From NCBI GenBank assembly GCA_964531715.1, contig CAZHEE010000008.1, positions 17,399 through 81,398 of the forward strand: 64,000 nt of DNA, written 5' to 3'. The stretch's first letter is position 1. Every line of letters starts with the position of its first letter. Of the stretch, positions 42,667-50,919 are shown piece after piece. The notes beneath the pieces were generated by a model. The model ran no database searches. It worked only from the letters and a program-made list of their open reading frames with translations, and was not told the DNA's origin. The position numbers and the translations under genes were made by a program. This DNA comes from UBA1664 sp964531715 (GTDB taxonomy: Bacteria > Pseudomonadota > Alphaproteobacteria > Micavibrionales > UBA1664).

Positions 42667-43148
42667 AGAGAGCACTTACAATTATAAAAACTATAGAATA
42701 TCTAACAATAGCTTCTGTTTGTCCTAATGGTTTACCATGGAACACGCCTGTGTTCACCTCTTACGATTCTAATCTAAATTTTTATTGGGGATCTTATAAA
42801 GAAAACCAGCATTCGCTTAATATTATGAATAATAATAATGTATTTTGTGTTTTATATGATAGTCGTGCAAAAGAAGGAACTGGAGAAGGGTTATATTTGG
42901 AAGGATATGCAGATATGTTAACAGATAATGAAACTATGCAGTATGCTTTAAATATGCTTATGAAGCGGTCAGGTCATTTTGGTAAAAATACTGATAATTA
43001 TAAAGATGATAAACCACGAAGGTTATATCGTTTTATTCCTGAAAGAATATGGATGAATGATGGCGATACAAAAAATGGTGAATATATTGATATTCGTACT
43101 CAAATAGATAAACAAAGACTCTGCGCTCTTTGCGCCTCTGCGGTTTAA
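42660..43148 (+). CDS. Pyridoxamine 5'-phosphate oxidase-like flavin protein
   Basis: The 162-residue protein has a split-barrel, flavin-binding fold. The first strand region (IASVCPNGLPWNTPVFTSYDSNLNFYWGS) and the second (NNNVFCVLYDSRAKEGTGEGLYLEGYADML) match the PNPOx-like superfamily, with no specific enzyme assigned. The gene is clearly more AT-rich than tsaD and gpsA. It is bracketed by inverted repeats, the right one encoding its last 13 residues. Transfer as a repeat-bounded cassette behind tsaD is likely. It is often hard to say whether such proteins use FMN or F420. Confidence 0.8.
   Translation: MLERALTIIKTIEYLTIASVCPNGLPWNTPVFTSYDSNLNFYWGSYKENQHSLNIMNNNNVFCVLYDSRAKEGTGEGLYLEGYADMLTDNETMQYALNMLMKRSGHFGKNTDNYKDDKPRRLYRFIPERIWMNDGDTKNGEYIDIRTQIDKQRLCALCASAV
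43119..43145. repeat. Right inverted repeat flanking the PNPOx-like gene
   Basis: GCGCCTCTGCGGTT at 43132-43145 is the exact complement of AACCGCAGAGGCGC at 42623 onwards; a looser match extends left as CTCTGCGCTCTTT. The arm contains the end and stop codon of the PNPOx-like frame. Confidence 0.65.
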
Positions 43149-43160
43149 TAAGGATATAAA

Positions 43161-44156
43161 ATGACACAAAAAATCGGTGTAATCGGATCAGGGGCATGGG
43201 GAACGGCTTTGGCACATATTCAGGCCGAGGCAGGTCGCGATGTGACCTTGTGGGCTCGAGAAGCCTCCATTTCCGATCAAATTTCCGAGTCAAACGAGAA
43301 TACATCCTACCTCCCCGGTGTTAAGCTCAATCCTTCTATCAAGGTTACAAACAGTCTATCTGCTCTACATGAATGCGATATTTTCTTACTGGTCACGCCG
43401 GCGCAATATCTCCGCCCGACTTTGGAAGGCTTACGCCACGAATCACTGAACGGAAAGCCGATTGTGATTTGTTCTAAAGGTATCGAGATTGAAAGCGGGC
43501 GCATGCTCTCACGCGTGGTTGAGGAAGTCTTGCCTAACAGCATCCCTGTTGTCATGACAGGGCCTTGTTTCGCGCGTGAGGTTGCCCTTGGACTGCCGAC
43601 CGGAGTAACGATTGCTTGTGAAAATCTGGATGTTGCTAGAGATTTGTCAGAACAGCTGGGCTGTCGCAATTTTCGTGCCTATGTTACGGCCGACATTATC
43701 GGGGCACAGATTGGGGCCGCGGTGAAAAACGTTCTGGCCATTGCTTGTGGCGCAATTTACGGTCTCAAATTAGGTGAGAATGCCCGCGCGGCCTTGATTA
43801 CACGCGGTATCGCGGAGATGGGGCGACTGGCCAAAGCCATGGGGGCTGATGAAAAAACCCTGATGGGTATGTGCGGCTTTGGTGATGTGATGCTGACCTG
43901 CACCTCTATGCAATCCCGCAATTACTCGCTTGGCGTCATGCTCGGTGAAGGGCGAAGCCTTCAAGATATCATGGGTGAACGTCAATCAGTCACGGAAGGG
44001 GTTCATACCGCCGAAGCGCTAAAAAAACTTGCCTATTCAAACGCGGTTGATATGCCCATCGCCGAAACAGTTTATCAATGCCTCTGTGAGGACATGCCAT
44101 TGAACGAGGCGAAAAATCAACTCCTCGATCGTCCGTTTGCAAAGATAAAAGGTTAA
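43161..44156 (+). CDS. gpsA: Glycerol-3-phosphate dehydrogenase [NAD(P)+]
   Basis: GpsA (331 residues) reduces dihydroxyacetone phosphate to glycerol 3-phosphate for phospholipid synthesis. The N-terminal Rossmann motif is GVIGSGAWGTALA (residues 6-18). The central segment MTGPCFAREVALGLPTGVTIA is diagnostic. The catalytic Lys is in GAQIGAAVKNVLAIACG, followed by GENARAALITRGIAEMGRL and GFGDVMLTCTS. It normally follows tsaD in this class; here the PNPOx-like gene has been placed between them. A ribosome binding site (AAGGA) lies 6 bases before the ATG. Confidence 0.97.
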   Translation: MTQKIGVIGSGAWGTALAHIQAEAGRDVTLWAREASISDQISESNENTSYLPGVKLNPSIKVTNSLSALHECDIFLLVTPAQYLRPTLEGLRHESLNGKPIVICSKGIEIESGRMLSRVVEEVLPNSIPVVMTGPCFAREVALGLPTGVTIACENLDVARDLSEQLGCRNFRAYVTADIIGAQIGAAVKNVLAIACGAIYGLKLGENARAALITRGIAEMGRLAKAMGADEKTLMGMCGFGDVMLTCTSMQSRNYSLGVMLGEGRSLQDIMGERQSVTEGVHTAEALKKLAYSNAVDMPIAETVYQCLCEDMPLNEAKNQLLDRPFAKIKG

Positions 44157-44284
44157 GAAATCTTAAGCTTCTGGCTTTATATTCACAATTTATCTTAAAT
44201 TTTAGATATTTTTTATCCAATCTTTATATATTATCCTGTACACTTATAAACAGCTTGTGAAAAAATAAAAAAAGGATAAAAGCC

Positions 44285-44686
44285 ATGGGTCTCCCCATTC
44301 TGGTTGTTGATGACAATGAATTTATTCGCGCATCGATGATAAAATTTTTAGAAGGTCATAATTATAAAGCCAAAGGCGTGGAGGGCGCAAAACAAGCCAT
44401 AGAATCCTTGGGTTCTGAGCAATATAGCCTTATTATTACCGATATTCTTATGCCTGATATGGACGGGTTTGAATTGATTGACCATGTTCGTGAAGGTAAA
44501 GGTATGAACGCATCTGTCCCGATTATTGCAATTAGTGGCGGCGGACGAGCGGTTGATGCCTCAACCTTGCTTCAATCACTCGAAGAGAAGGTAGATTATG
44601 TCTTAAGGAAACCTTTTACCAAAAAAGACTTACTGGATAAAGTCGGCGAACTCTTGGCAAAAAATAAAGAAAAAGCAAAAGCTTAA
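44285..44686 (+). CDS. Stand-alone response regulator receiver protein (first of two)
   Basis: The 133-residue protein is a single CheY-like receiver domain without output. The acidic pair Asp9/Asp10, the phosphorylation site Asp53 (ITDILMPDMDG), Ser84 and Lys109 (VLRKPF) are all in place. The loop after Ser84 begins SGGGR, a form common in alphaproteobacterial receivers. The C-terminus is Lys-rich. AAGGATAAAAGCC precedes the ATG. The second receiver gene begins 30 bases downstream. Partner kinases are not in this window, although a chemoreceptor lies at 53.7 kb. Confidence 0.92.
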   Translation: MGLPILVVDDNEFIRASMIKFLEGHNYKAKGVEGAKQAIESLGSEQYSLIITDILMPDMDGFELIDHVREGKGMNASVPIIAISGGGRAVDASTLLQSLEEKVDYVLRKPFTKKDLLDKVGELLAKNKEKAKA

Positions 44687-44716
44687 ATAATAATAAAGAT
44701 AACGGGGGAGTCGATA

Positions 44717-45130
44717 ATGAAGATACTGATTATTGATGATGTTGATTACATCCGTAAATCAATTCAAAAAGTTTTAAGCGACAATAATTTCACTTGCCAA
44801 ACCTGCATTAATGGGCGGGATGCGGTGAATAAATTGGGTGATGAGGAATTTGATCTCATCATTACTGATATAATGATGCCCGATATGGATGGGTTTGAAT
44901 TCTTGGATTATATTCGCTCTCAAGATGGGCATCTATCAACAATGCCCGTCATTGCGATGAGTGGGGGGAGCAAGACGATTGATTCCGAAACCGCATTAAA
45001 AATTATTGAAGAAAAAACTAACGCAATTTTGAAAAAACCATTTGGTAAAAACGATCTTCTGAAAACGATTGAGCAAGTTATTGGTAGTGATAAATATCAT
45101 GCGCTGACGGCCGCAACAGCCAGCGCATAA
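44717..45130 (+). CDS. Stand-alone response regulator receiver protein (second of two)
   Basis: This 137-residue receiver protein is similar to the preceding one (shared ITDIxMPDMDGFE, SGGxK/R and LxKPFxKxDLL) and probably arose by tandem duplication. Phospho-acceptor Asp51, Ser82 and Lys107 are present. A strong ribosome binding site (GGGGGAG) precedes the ATG. No DNA-binding or enzymatic domain follows, so it would act by protein contact, for example with a flagellar motor or a kinase. Confidence 0.92.
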   Translation: MKILIIDDVDYIRKSIQKVLSDNNFTCQTCINGRDAVNKLGDEEFDLIITDIMMPDMDGFEFLDYIRSQDGHLSTMPVIAMSGGSKTIDSETALKIIEEKTNAILKKPFGKNDLLKTIEQVIGSDKYHALTAATASA

Positions 45131-45137
45131 CTATCGA

Positions 45138-45497
45138 TTAGCCGCCTATCATTGGCGGCAATTTTTCACCGCCGAGGATGTGCATATGGAGGTGTGGCAC
45201 TTCCTGCCCGCCATGGTCGCCACTGTTGTAAACCGCGCGATAACCGTTTTCTTTCAGGTTATATTTCTTAATCGTCGCGGCAATGGCTTTATTAAAATCG
45301 AGAATCTCATCCTCAGAAGCCTGTGTAGTAAAATCTGTTAAATCTTTATACGCACCGCGTGGAATAATGAGGATATGGATTGCCGCTTGCGGTGCAATAT
45401 CTTCGAAAGCCACACAATGCTGTGATTCATAGATAAAGTTTGAAGGAATCTCACCACGCAAAATTTTTGCAAAAATGTTATTTGGAGCGTATGTCAT
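45138..45497 (-). CDS. HIT family nucleotide-binding protein
   Basis: The 119-residue histidine-triad protein belongs to the HINT/PKCI group, purine nucleoside phosphoramidases. The triad is His102, His104 and His106 in VPHLHMHILGG. The N-terminal pattern NNIFAKILRGEIPSNFIYE and the segment HILIIPRGAY are typical. Its start overlaps the end of the aminopeptidase gene (4 bases), so both are translated from one message. The cellular substrate of most such proteins is not settled. Confidence 0.94.
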   Translation of the reverse strand: MTYAPNNIFAKILRGEIPSNFIYESQHCVAFEDIAPQAAIHILIIPRGAYKDLTDFTTQASEDEILDFNKAIAATIKKYNLKENGYRAVYNSGDHGGQEVPHLHMHILGGEKLPPMIGG

Positions 45498-46915
45498 GAT
45501 ATTAAATCCCTACCATTCAAAATTTCCAATTCAGGCAATACCCATAAGCCATCATCCATAATGATGTCACCATCGGCATAGATTTTCCCTTCTTTGCCAA
45601 GGAGCATGGTCGTGATATCCCAATGCAGGCGGGAGCGATTGCCGTTATCGACAATCACATCCTGCCCATCATAGTTTGTCATCTCAAAGGCACTGCCCAG
45701 CGCAATATGAAATGAGCCGCCGATTTTTTCAACCAAAAGTATTGAGGCGACTTGCGTTTTCCAAAACGGGTTCGTACCAATGCCGATTTCCCCGACATAG
45801 CGCGACCCCTCATCCGTATTCACTGTATCATCCAAAATATCTTGCCCATTTTCAGCACTATAACTTTCGAGGTAACCATCCTTGAAATTGAGCGTGATAT
45901 CCTCGACAATTTCGTTTTGAAAGCCTTTCACCGCAAATTTTCCTTTGGCAACGACTGTCCCATTCACGCTGTCTTTCCTCGGCGCGGAAAAGACTTCAGA
46001 CCCCGGAATATTGCGCAGAATGGTTGAATTCACAAATGTGAAACCATTAATGCTCATGCTCAAATCCGTGCCGTCATTATTAGTGAATCTCAGTGTTTTT
46101 GTGGCATTCAAACGCTCTATCAATTTCGCCTGAACATCATGTATAGCGGGCCAGTCTTGATTACACATTGTAAAGAAATCGCGCACATATGTTTCGTAAT
46201 CCAACTCATCCACCGCGGCATCGATGCGACTTGGGATTAGCGTGAAGCATGGCTGAATCTTGCCTGACATTGACCATTCACGCAGCAGTATTGCCGCATC
46301 ATCATAGGCTTTCTTTTTCTTGGCATCGGTTTTAATAACCGTATGTTCGGGCAAATTGCACAAGGCCATTAAACGATGCGTCACATGAGAGCGCATGAGC
46401 GCGTAAGTCTCGCCAAAGCCAGCGGCCTGAACCTCATCACAATGATTGAGGAGCAAGGCCTTAAAATTCTCATCAAAAATTGAGACATCAAATTTCACCC
46501 CATCCTCAACACATTTATCGAACAGGAAACATCCGATTGCGCGTCCATGGTCACCGATTTCCAATATCGGCACATCTTTTTTCGGGTCTTTGGTTTTATA
46601 GAGATTATCGGCAAGAGCCTTTTGGCGTTCTTTTTCAACAGGCGGCGAAGTAAAATCTTTCCATGTCGGAAAAGTTCCGCGATAAAACTGATCCCGAAAT
46701 TCCTTGTGATTTTCCATGCGGGCAGAGAAAATATGCTCAAGCCTTTGAATACGGTGAAGCAATTCAAAAGCCTCATCCGCATGAGAGAGATCTTCTTCCT
46801 GCGCGGCATCCAGCAATTTATCGGCATGGTCACGCCACAAGGATGGCACGGCGGCCCATCGTGCCAACCGTTCCAAACGTAGATTAAAGTAAGGGGATAT
46901 GTCTTTTAATAGCAT
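45494..46915 (-). CDS. M29-like metallo-aminopeptidase
   Basis: The 473-residue protein is an aminopeptidase related to the thermophilic M29 family (AmpS/PepS). The C-terminal half carries the family blocks: GSEVFSAPRKDSVNGTVVAKG, a Glu-rich strand region, EIGIGTNPFWKTQVASILLVEKIGGSFHIALGSAFE, and SRLHWDITTMLL near the end. His and Asp of LHWD and Glu residues in EKIGG are probable metal ligands. No signal peptide is seen. It is transcribed with the HIT gene downstream. Confidence 0.82.
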   Translation of the reverse strand: MLLKDISPYFNLRLERLARWAAVPSLWRDHADKLLDAAQEEDLSHADEAFELLHRIQRLEHIFSARMENHKEFRDQFYRGTFPTWKDFTSPPVEKERQKALADNLYKTKDPKKDVPILEIGDHGRAIGCFLFDKCVEDGVKFDVSIFDENFKALLLNHCDEVQAAGFGETYALMRSHVTHRLMALCNLPEHTVIKTDAKKKKAYDDAAILLREWSMSGKIQPCFTLIPSRIDAAVDELDYETYVRDFFTMCNQDWPAIHDVQAKLIERLNATKTLRFTNNDGTDLSMSINGFTFVNSTILRNIPGSEVFSAPRKDSVNGTVVAKGKFAVKGFQNEIVEDITLNFKDGYLESYSAENGQDILDDTVNTDEGSRYVGEIGIGTNPFWKTQVASILLVEKIGGSFHIALGSAFEMTNYDGQDVIVDNGNRSRLHWDITTMLLGKEGKIYADGDIIMDDGLWVLPELEILNGRDLIS

Positions 46916-46960
46916 TTTAAAAGTATGGTGCGTTTGCTACTGCTTATCAATCCCTTTCCC

Positions 46961-47055
46961 TTAACACGAAGTTCACGAAGTCAAAGAAGCAGTCGCGAAG
47001 AAATTTAAAAAAGTTTAGCGATAACTTCGCGCTCTTCGTATCTTCCGCGTTAAAA
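46961..47055. repeat. Imperfect palindromic intergenic repeat
   Basis: The sequence opens TTAACACGAAGTTCACGAAG and closes CTTCGCGCTCTTCGTATCTTC with CGCGTTAAAA, giving an imperfect inverted pair around an A/T-rich centre. It is of the same general type as the arms around the PNPOx-like gene. It lies between the divergent aminopeptidase and fabG genes, together with the fabG promoter. Confidence 0.5.
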
Positions 47056-47128
47056 TTATTCGGATTGCATAGACATACGACTTATTGAGGGTTAAAAAGA
47101 GACAAGTAATTAATTAGGAGTTTAAGAC

Positions 47129-47866
47129 ATGTTTAATCTAGAAGGAAAAATAGCCCTCGTAACAGGCGCGACAGGCGGTATCGGCGGCGCGATTGCAAAG
47201 GCTCTCCATGCACAAGGCGCACATATTGCCATCACGGGTCGGAATGAGGAAAAGATCCAGGCTCTGTTATCCGAATTATGCCCGAATTGTAAGGCGTTCC
47301 CTACCGACCTCTCTTCCTCTTCTGCTGTTCAGAACTTGGTAAAGCAGGTTGAGGCGGAGATGGGTGGTATTGATATTCTTGTCAATAATGCCGGTCTGAC
47401 ACGCGATGGCCTATCCATGCGGATGAAAGATGAAGACTGGCAGCAAGTGATTGATGTCAATATGACCGCGACATTTAAACTGGCGAAGGCTGTCCAGCGT
47501 GGCATGATGAAAAAACGCAATGGGCGCATTATCAATGTCGCGTCCGTTGTTGGTGTGACTGGCAATCCGGGGCAGTGTAATTATGTTGCGTCAAAGGCAG
47601 GGATGATTGGCTGGTCAAAATCAATGGCGGCAGAGGTTGCCTCGCGCGGTATTACCGTGAATTGTATCGCGCCCGGTTTTATTGCAACGGCCATGACGGA
47701 TGCCTTAACCGATGATCAAAAGAATAAAATCAATTCAACCATCCCTGCAGGGCGTATGGGGGAGGCTAGCGATATTGCGGCGGCAACGGTTTATCTTGCC
47801 TCTGACGAGGCCAACTATGTGAACGGGGCGACCATTCATGTGAATGGCGGCATGGCGATGATTTAA
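47129..47866 (+). CDS. fabG: 3-oxoacyl-[acyl-carrier-protein] reductase FabG
   Basis: The 245-residue short-chain dehydrogenase reduces 3-oxoacyl-ACP with NADPH in fatty acid elongation. The cofactor motif TGATGGIGGAIA is at residues 12-23. The catalytic residues are Ser139, Tyr152 and Lys156 (NVASVVGVTG, then NYVASKAG). The NNAGLTRDGLSMRMKDEDW and GFIATAMTDAL blocks are typical of FabG and separate it from other members. AGGAG lies 8 bases before the ATG. The usual neighbours acpP and fabD are absent; an FAD oxidoreductase follows. Confidence 0.94.
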   Translation: MFNLEGKIALVTGATGGIGGAIAKALHAQGAHIAITGRNEEKIQALLSELCPNCKAFPTDLSSSSAVQNLVKQVEAEMGGIDILVNNAGLTRDGLSMRMKDEDWQQVIDVNMTATFKLAKAVQRGMMKKRNGRIINVASVVGVTGNPGQCNYVASKAGMIGWSKSMAAEVASRGITVNCIAPGFIATAMTDALTDDQKNKINSTIPAGRMGEASDIAAATVYLASDEANYVNGATIHVNGGMAMI

Positions 47867-47917
47867 GGCGTTAATCTCCCTTTGCATCACGAAAACAGAC
47901 AAGGTACACTTGCATCC

Positions 47918-49321
47918 ATGCATATTCTTGTCTTGGGACAGCAGATACAGGGTTTAATCACCGCCGCACTTGCCGCGCAAAGTGGGCATAAGGTCGATAT
48001 TCTCGATTTTGAGGAGAATAACGATTATGACGAATTTCATGGAGAGTGCAAGGTCGGGCCTGTCACGCACCTGCCTCTCCCGCTATCTAAAGATATGGTC
48101 GAGAGGCTCAGCCTATCAACCTATGGGTTTGAGCCAACGGATGTGGTGCAGGTCACCAACCCGTTTCAAAAGCTTCCTTTTTATGATGTTTTGAAAGTTC
48201 TCGCCGATATGTTTATCGCGATTGAGGCGGATCGCCCTGCCTATCGTGAAAAAGCCTGGCGCGATGCGTGGAGCACATTTGAAATCGGGCGCATTTTGTC
48301 CGAAAAAACTCCGGAGGTGCAATCACTTTTTGCGAAAAGCACTACGCTTTCGCTCCTCGACTTGCTTAATCAAAGTGAGATTGATGATAAGGTCAAGGCC
48401 GACATTATCGCGATGAGCGTTCTCGGCTCTAAAACCGACCCTGCCATGAAGGGCAGTGCCGCCGCTATCCTACCTGCCATTGCTATACCCGAGCGACCTG
48501 ACACTCACTTGGTTCACGGCAGTTTACATGGCCTGATGCGCGCGCTGAAACAATGTTGTATGGCCTTTGGTGCGAATTTCATCAATGATAATCCGATTGA
48601 AAAAATCCATGCGGATGCCAGCCATATCCAATCCGTCATCTTAAAAAACGGGGATGAGGTTCAAGGTGATTATTATATCCTCGACCATGACCCTGTTATC
48701 TTGTTTGACGAGGTGATGAGCGGTCATTCTTTCAGTCCTGCCTTTCAAAAGAGAATTGCCCCCGAACATAATATGAAGGAATCTCTCCATATTAAAATGG
48801 TCGTGAAAAAACATGGCGGATTTCCGATTGAGGATGTCACGATTATTTCAGGGGATAAAACCTATGCCGCGAAGGCAAAGGCGGATATGCAGGCCGACGG
48901 CGGCTCTCAGTTCCCGCTTGTCTCCATTGTGAACAGCAGTGAGCGTAATGCATCATTGGTCAGTGATGATAACCTGATGGTGCTGGATATCATTGCACAA
49001 TATTTTGAGCCGGGCTTAGCGGAGCTTGAAGACGGCCCTTTAAAAACCGTGATGCGTGCAATTGATAAAGCCTATCCGGATTTCAGCGAGAATATCGTTC
49101 ACAGCGTCATTGCCCCCCCGCCCAGCCAGCTGGGTCAGGCGAATTTCGGCGGCGCGATGCCTTTGCTTCATCTGCTTAAAACATTCGCAGGGCATCACGC
49201 GCTCGGCTATGACATCCCGCTTGAAAATCTGCTTGTGGCGGGCTATGGCTCAGGTACTGCGGCGCATTATCATTGCTGGGACGCGGGTCAGCGCATCGGC
49301 ATTTTACTCAATGATTTATAG
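47918..49321 (+). CDS. FAD-dependent oxidoreductase, phytoene-desaturase-like
   Basis: From ATG 47918 the protein has 467 residues; an upstream in-frame TTG would add 12. It belongs to the NAD(P)/FAD amine-oxidase or phytoene-desaturase superfamily. The N-terminal Rossmann segment is VLGQQIQGLITAALAAQSGHKVDILD, in which the usual GxGxxG is degenerate (GQQIQG). Other superfamily marks are PDTHLVHGSLHGLMRALKQC and the C-terminal FAD block ENLLVAGYGSGTAAHYHCWDAGQRIG. The substrate is unknown. It lies between fabG and NDUFA12, and its stop is 8 bases from the next start. Confidence 0.75.
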   Translation: MHILVLGQQIQGLITAALAAQSGHKVDILDFEENNDYDEFHGECKVGPVTHLPLPLSKDMVERLSLSTYGFEPTDVVQVTNPFQKLPFYDVLKVLADMFIAIEADRPAYREKAWRDAWSTFEIGRILSEKTPEVQSLFAKSTTLSLLDLLNQSEIDDKVKADIIAMSVLGSKTDPAMKGSAAAILPAIAIPERPDTHLVHGSLHGLMRALKQCCMAFGANFINDNPIEKIHADASHIQSVILKNGDEVQGDYYILDHDPVILFDEVMSGHSFSPAFQKRIAPEHNMKESLHIKMVVKKHGGFPIEDVTIISGDKTYAAKAKADMQADGGSQFPLVSIVNSSERNASLVSDDNLMVLDIIAQYFEPGLAELEDGPLKTVMRAIDKAYPDFSENIVHSVIAPPPSQLGQANFGGAMPLLHLLKTFAGHHALGYDIPLENLLVAGYGSGTAAHYHCWDAGQRIGILLNDL

Positions 49322-49329
49322 GACTTTCC

Positions 49330-49719
49330 ATGTTTAAAAAGTTTTTTCGTTTTTTCCTCAGCACACAATCGCCGCTCCAATTTTTTGTCGGCTTAACCGT
49401 GAAGGGGAGTTATGTCGGCGAAGACCAATTCGGCAATCAATATTATCGCGGTAAGAAGCGTAAGGGCTATACGCATGAGCGCCGTTGGGTTGTCTATCAA
49501 AGCGGCAATGTCGATGCGAGCGAGGTTCCGCCCGAATTTCACGGCTGGCTTCACCATCAAACGGATGTATTTCCAGATGCGGATAAGGGCTATCGCAAAG
49601 ACTGGATTAAACCATATGAACCGAATAAGACAGGAACGACGTTGGCTTACCGCCCGCCGGGGTATAAGGGCAAACGTGCAAAAGTCACCGGCGATTATGA
49701 GGCATGGACACCTGAATAA
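49330..49719 (+). CDS. NADH:ubiquinone oxidoreductase subunit NDUFA12
   Basis: The 129-residue protein matches the complex I accessory subunit NDUFA12 (B17.2), found in mitochondria and Alphaproteobacteria. The family pattern is LTVKGSYVGEDQFGNQYYRG, then HERRWVVYQSGNVDASEVPPEFHGWLHHQTD and the C-terminal YRPPGYKGK with ending YEAWTPE. Its separate location, away from the nuo operon and next to mlaD and DUF2155, is the standard arrangement in this class and supports the lineage call. Confidence 0.95.
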   Translation: MFKKFFRFFLSTQSPLQFFVGLTVKGSYVGEDQFGNQYYRGKKRKGYTHERRWVVYQSGNVDASEVPPEFHGWLHHQTDVFPDADKGYRKDWIKPYEPNKTGTTLAYRPPGYKGKRAKVTGDYEAWTPE

Positions 49720-49740
49720 CCATATCTTATTAATGATAAT

Positions 49741-49845
49741 CGTCATTGCCTGAATCTTGACAGAGATTCTAAGGCAATCCATTTTAATATCGCTAAGATT
49801 CCTAGATTCCCTTAGAATTTGATTAATCAAATTCAGGGAATGACG
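49741..49845. repeat. GTCATT...AATGAC palindrome with T-run
   Basis: Outer arms CGTCATTGCCTGAAT (49741-49755) and ATTCAGGGAATGACG (49831-49845) are complementary at 14 of 15 positions. TTTTT follows, then AAATGACTATAGT, the same trailer as after the 13615-13752 repeat. The position after the NDUFA12 gene, together with the T-run, fits use as a terminator. Confidence 0.65.
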
Positions 49846-49931
49846 TTTTTCTTTATTTTAAAATGACTATAGTATATTCATACTACACAGATATTCTATT
49901 TTAATTTCTGACTCAAAGGATATAAAGCCTC

Positions 49932-50393
49932 ATGAAACAAAATATGGTTGAGACATTTCTCGGTGCCGCTGTCCTGATTATCGCCGTGCTATTCTTTGTC
50001 TTGGCAACAGGGCAAACCGGCTCAGGCAATGGCGCAAACGGCTATACCATCACTGCGCAATTTACCGATATCGGCTCTCTGAATGCAGGGGATGATGTGA
50101 AAATCAGCGGGGTTAAGGTCGGAACGGTTGACTCAATCGCACTCGAACCCGCCTTTTACAATGCTGTTGTCACTCTCGCAATCAGTGAAGATGTGCAAAT
50201 TCCTTTTGATACGGCCGCGCGGATTAGCAGCGAAGGCTTGCTTGGCGGTAATTTCCTTGCGCTTGATATTGGGGGTGACACTGAAATGATGAGTGAAGGG
50301 GATGAGATCAGCATCACGCAATCCGCTCAAAATCTTGAGCAGCTCTTAGGTCAATTTATTTTCAGCCTTCAAAATGACGATGATGGTGAGTAA
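49932..50393 (+). CDS. mlaD: Lipid transport substrate-binding protein MlaD
   Basis: MlaD (153 residues) is the periplasmic, membrane-anchored MCE-domain subunit of the Mla phospholipid transporter. A membrane helix spans about residues 7-28. The MCE domain runs from YTITAQFTDIGSLNAGDDVKISGVKVGTVDSI to TAARISSEGLLGGNFLALDIGGD. The end segment SAQNLEQLLGQFIFSLQ is typical. The other Mla subunits (MlaE, MlaF) are not adjacent. It overlaps the DUF2155 gene by 20 bases. Confidence 0.92.
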   Translation: MKQNMVETFLGAAVLIIAVLFFVLATGQTGSGNGANGYTITAQFTDIGSLNAGDDVKISGVKVGTVDSIALEPAFYNAVVTLAISEDVQIPFDTAARISSEGLLGGNFLALDIGGDTEMMSEGDEISITQSAQNLEQLLGQFIFSLQNDDDGE

Positions 50394-50919
50394 ACCGCTC
50401 GCGCTTTGGCTATTTATCTTTGGCTTTTTGACATTCGCCTCAACGCTCTATGCTCAAGACAATATTATCGAGGCGCCTGAACCAACCGAAAATACCGGCA
50501 ATATTGTTTTCGACAGCATCCTAGAGCAACAGTTGGAAGGCGAGCCGGAAAAGCCGCTCAGCCTTGAGGACCAATTCACTGACCCTGATTTTCTGATGGA
50601 TGACGGGCAGGCCTATGATGAGTATGGTAAGGCTCAGCTTCGTTTTCTGAATAAAATCACCGCCGAAAGCGAGGAATTCACGCTCAATGTCGGGGAGACG
50701 ATAGCTTACGGTTCACTCCGCATTCGCCCGATGACATGCAAAAAGTCCCCACCGATTGAAGAACCCGAAAGCGTTGCTTTCCTCCAAATCTGGGAGAAAT
50801 TTAGGGACGCGCGTGAGGATGAATGGGTGTTCAGCGGATGGATGTTCGCCTCCGCCCCATCACTATCCTCCATGGAACATCCCATTTATGATATCTGGGT
50901 TGAGGATTGTTTGGATTAA
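50374..50919 (+). CDS. DUF2155 periplasmic protein
   Basis: The 181-residue exported protein has a signal sequence (about 1-27, cleavage after LYAQ) and the DUF2155 domain at about 87-180. The domain shows LRFLNKITAESEEFTLNVGE, then RIRPMTCKKSPPIEEPES and WVFSGWMFASAPSLSSMEHPIYDIWVEDC. Two conserved Cys residues may form a disulfide. The family is largely alphaproteobacterial, has no known activity and is regularly encoded between NDUFA12 or mlaD and aat. It converges with aat, overlapping by four bases. Confidence 0.92.
   Translation: MTMMVSKPLALWLFIFGFLTFASTLYAQDNIIEAPEPTENTGNIVFDSILEQQLEGEPEKPLSLEDQFTDPDFLMDDGQAYDEYGKAQLRFLNKITAESEEFTLNVGETIAYGSLRIRPMTCKKSPPIEEPESVAFLQIWEKFRDAREDEWVFSGWMFASAPSLSSMEHPIYDIWVEDCLD

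Noticed and set aside
44157..44284. Terminator or regulatory hairpin after gpsA
   Set aside because: Short AT-only palindromes (TTAAGA/TCTTAA, ATCT/AGAT) are present, but they are too weak in such AT-rich sequence to call.
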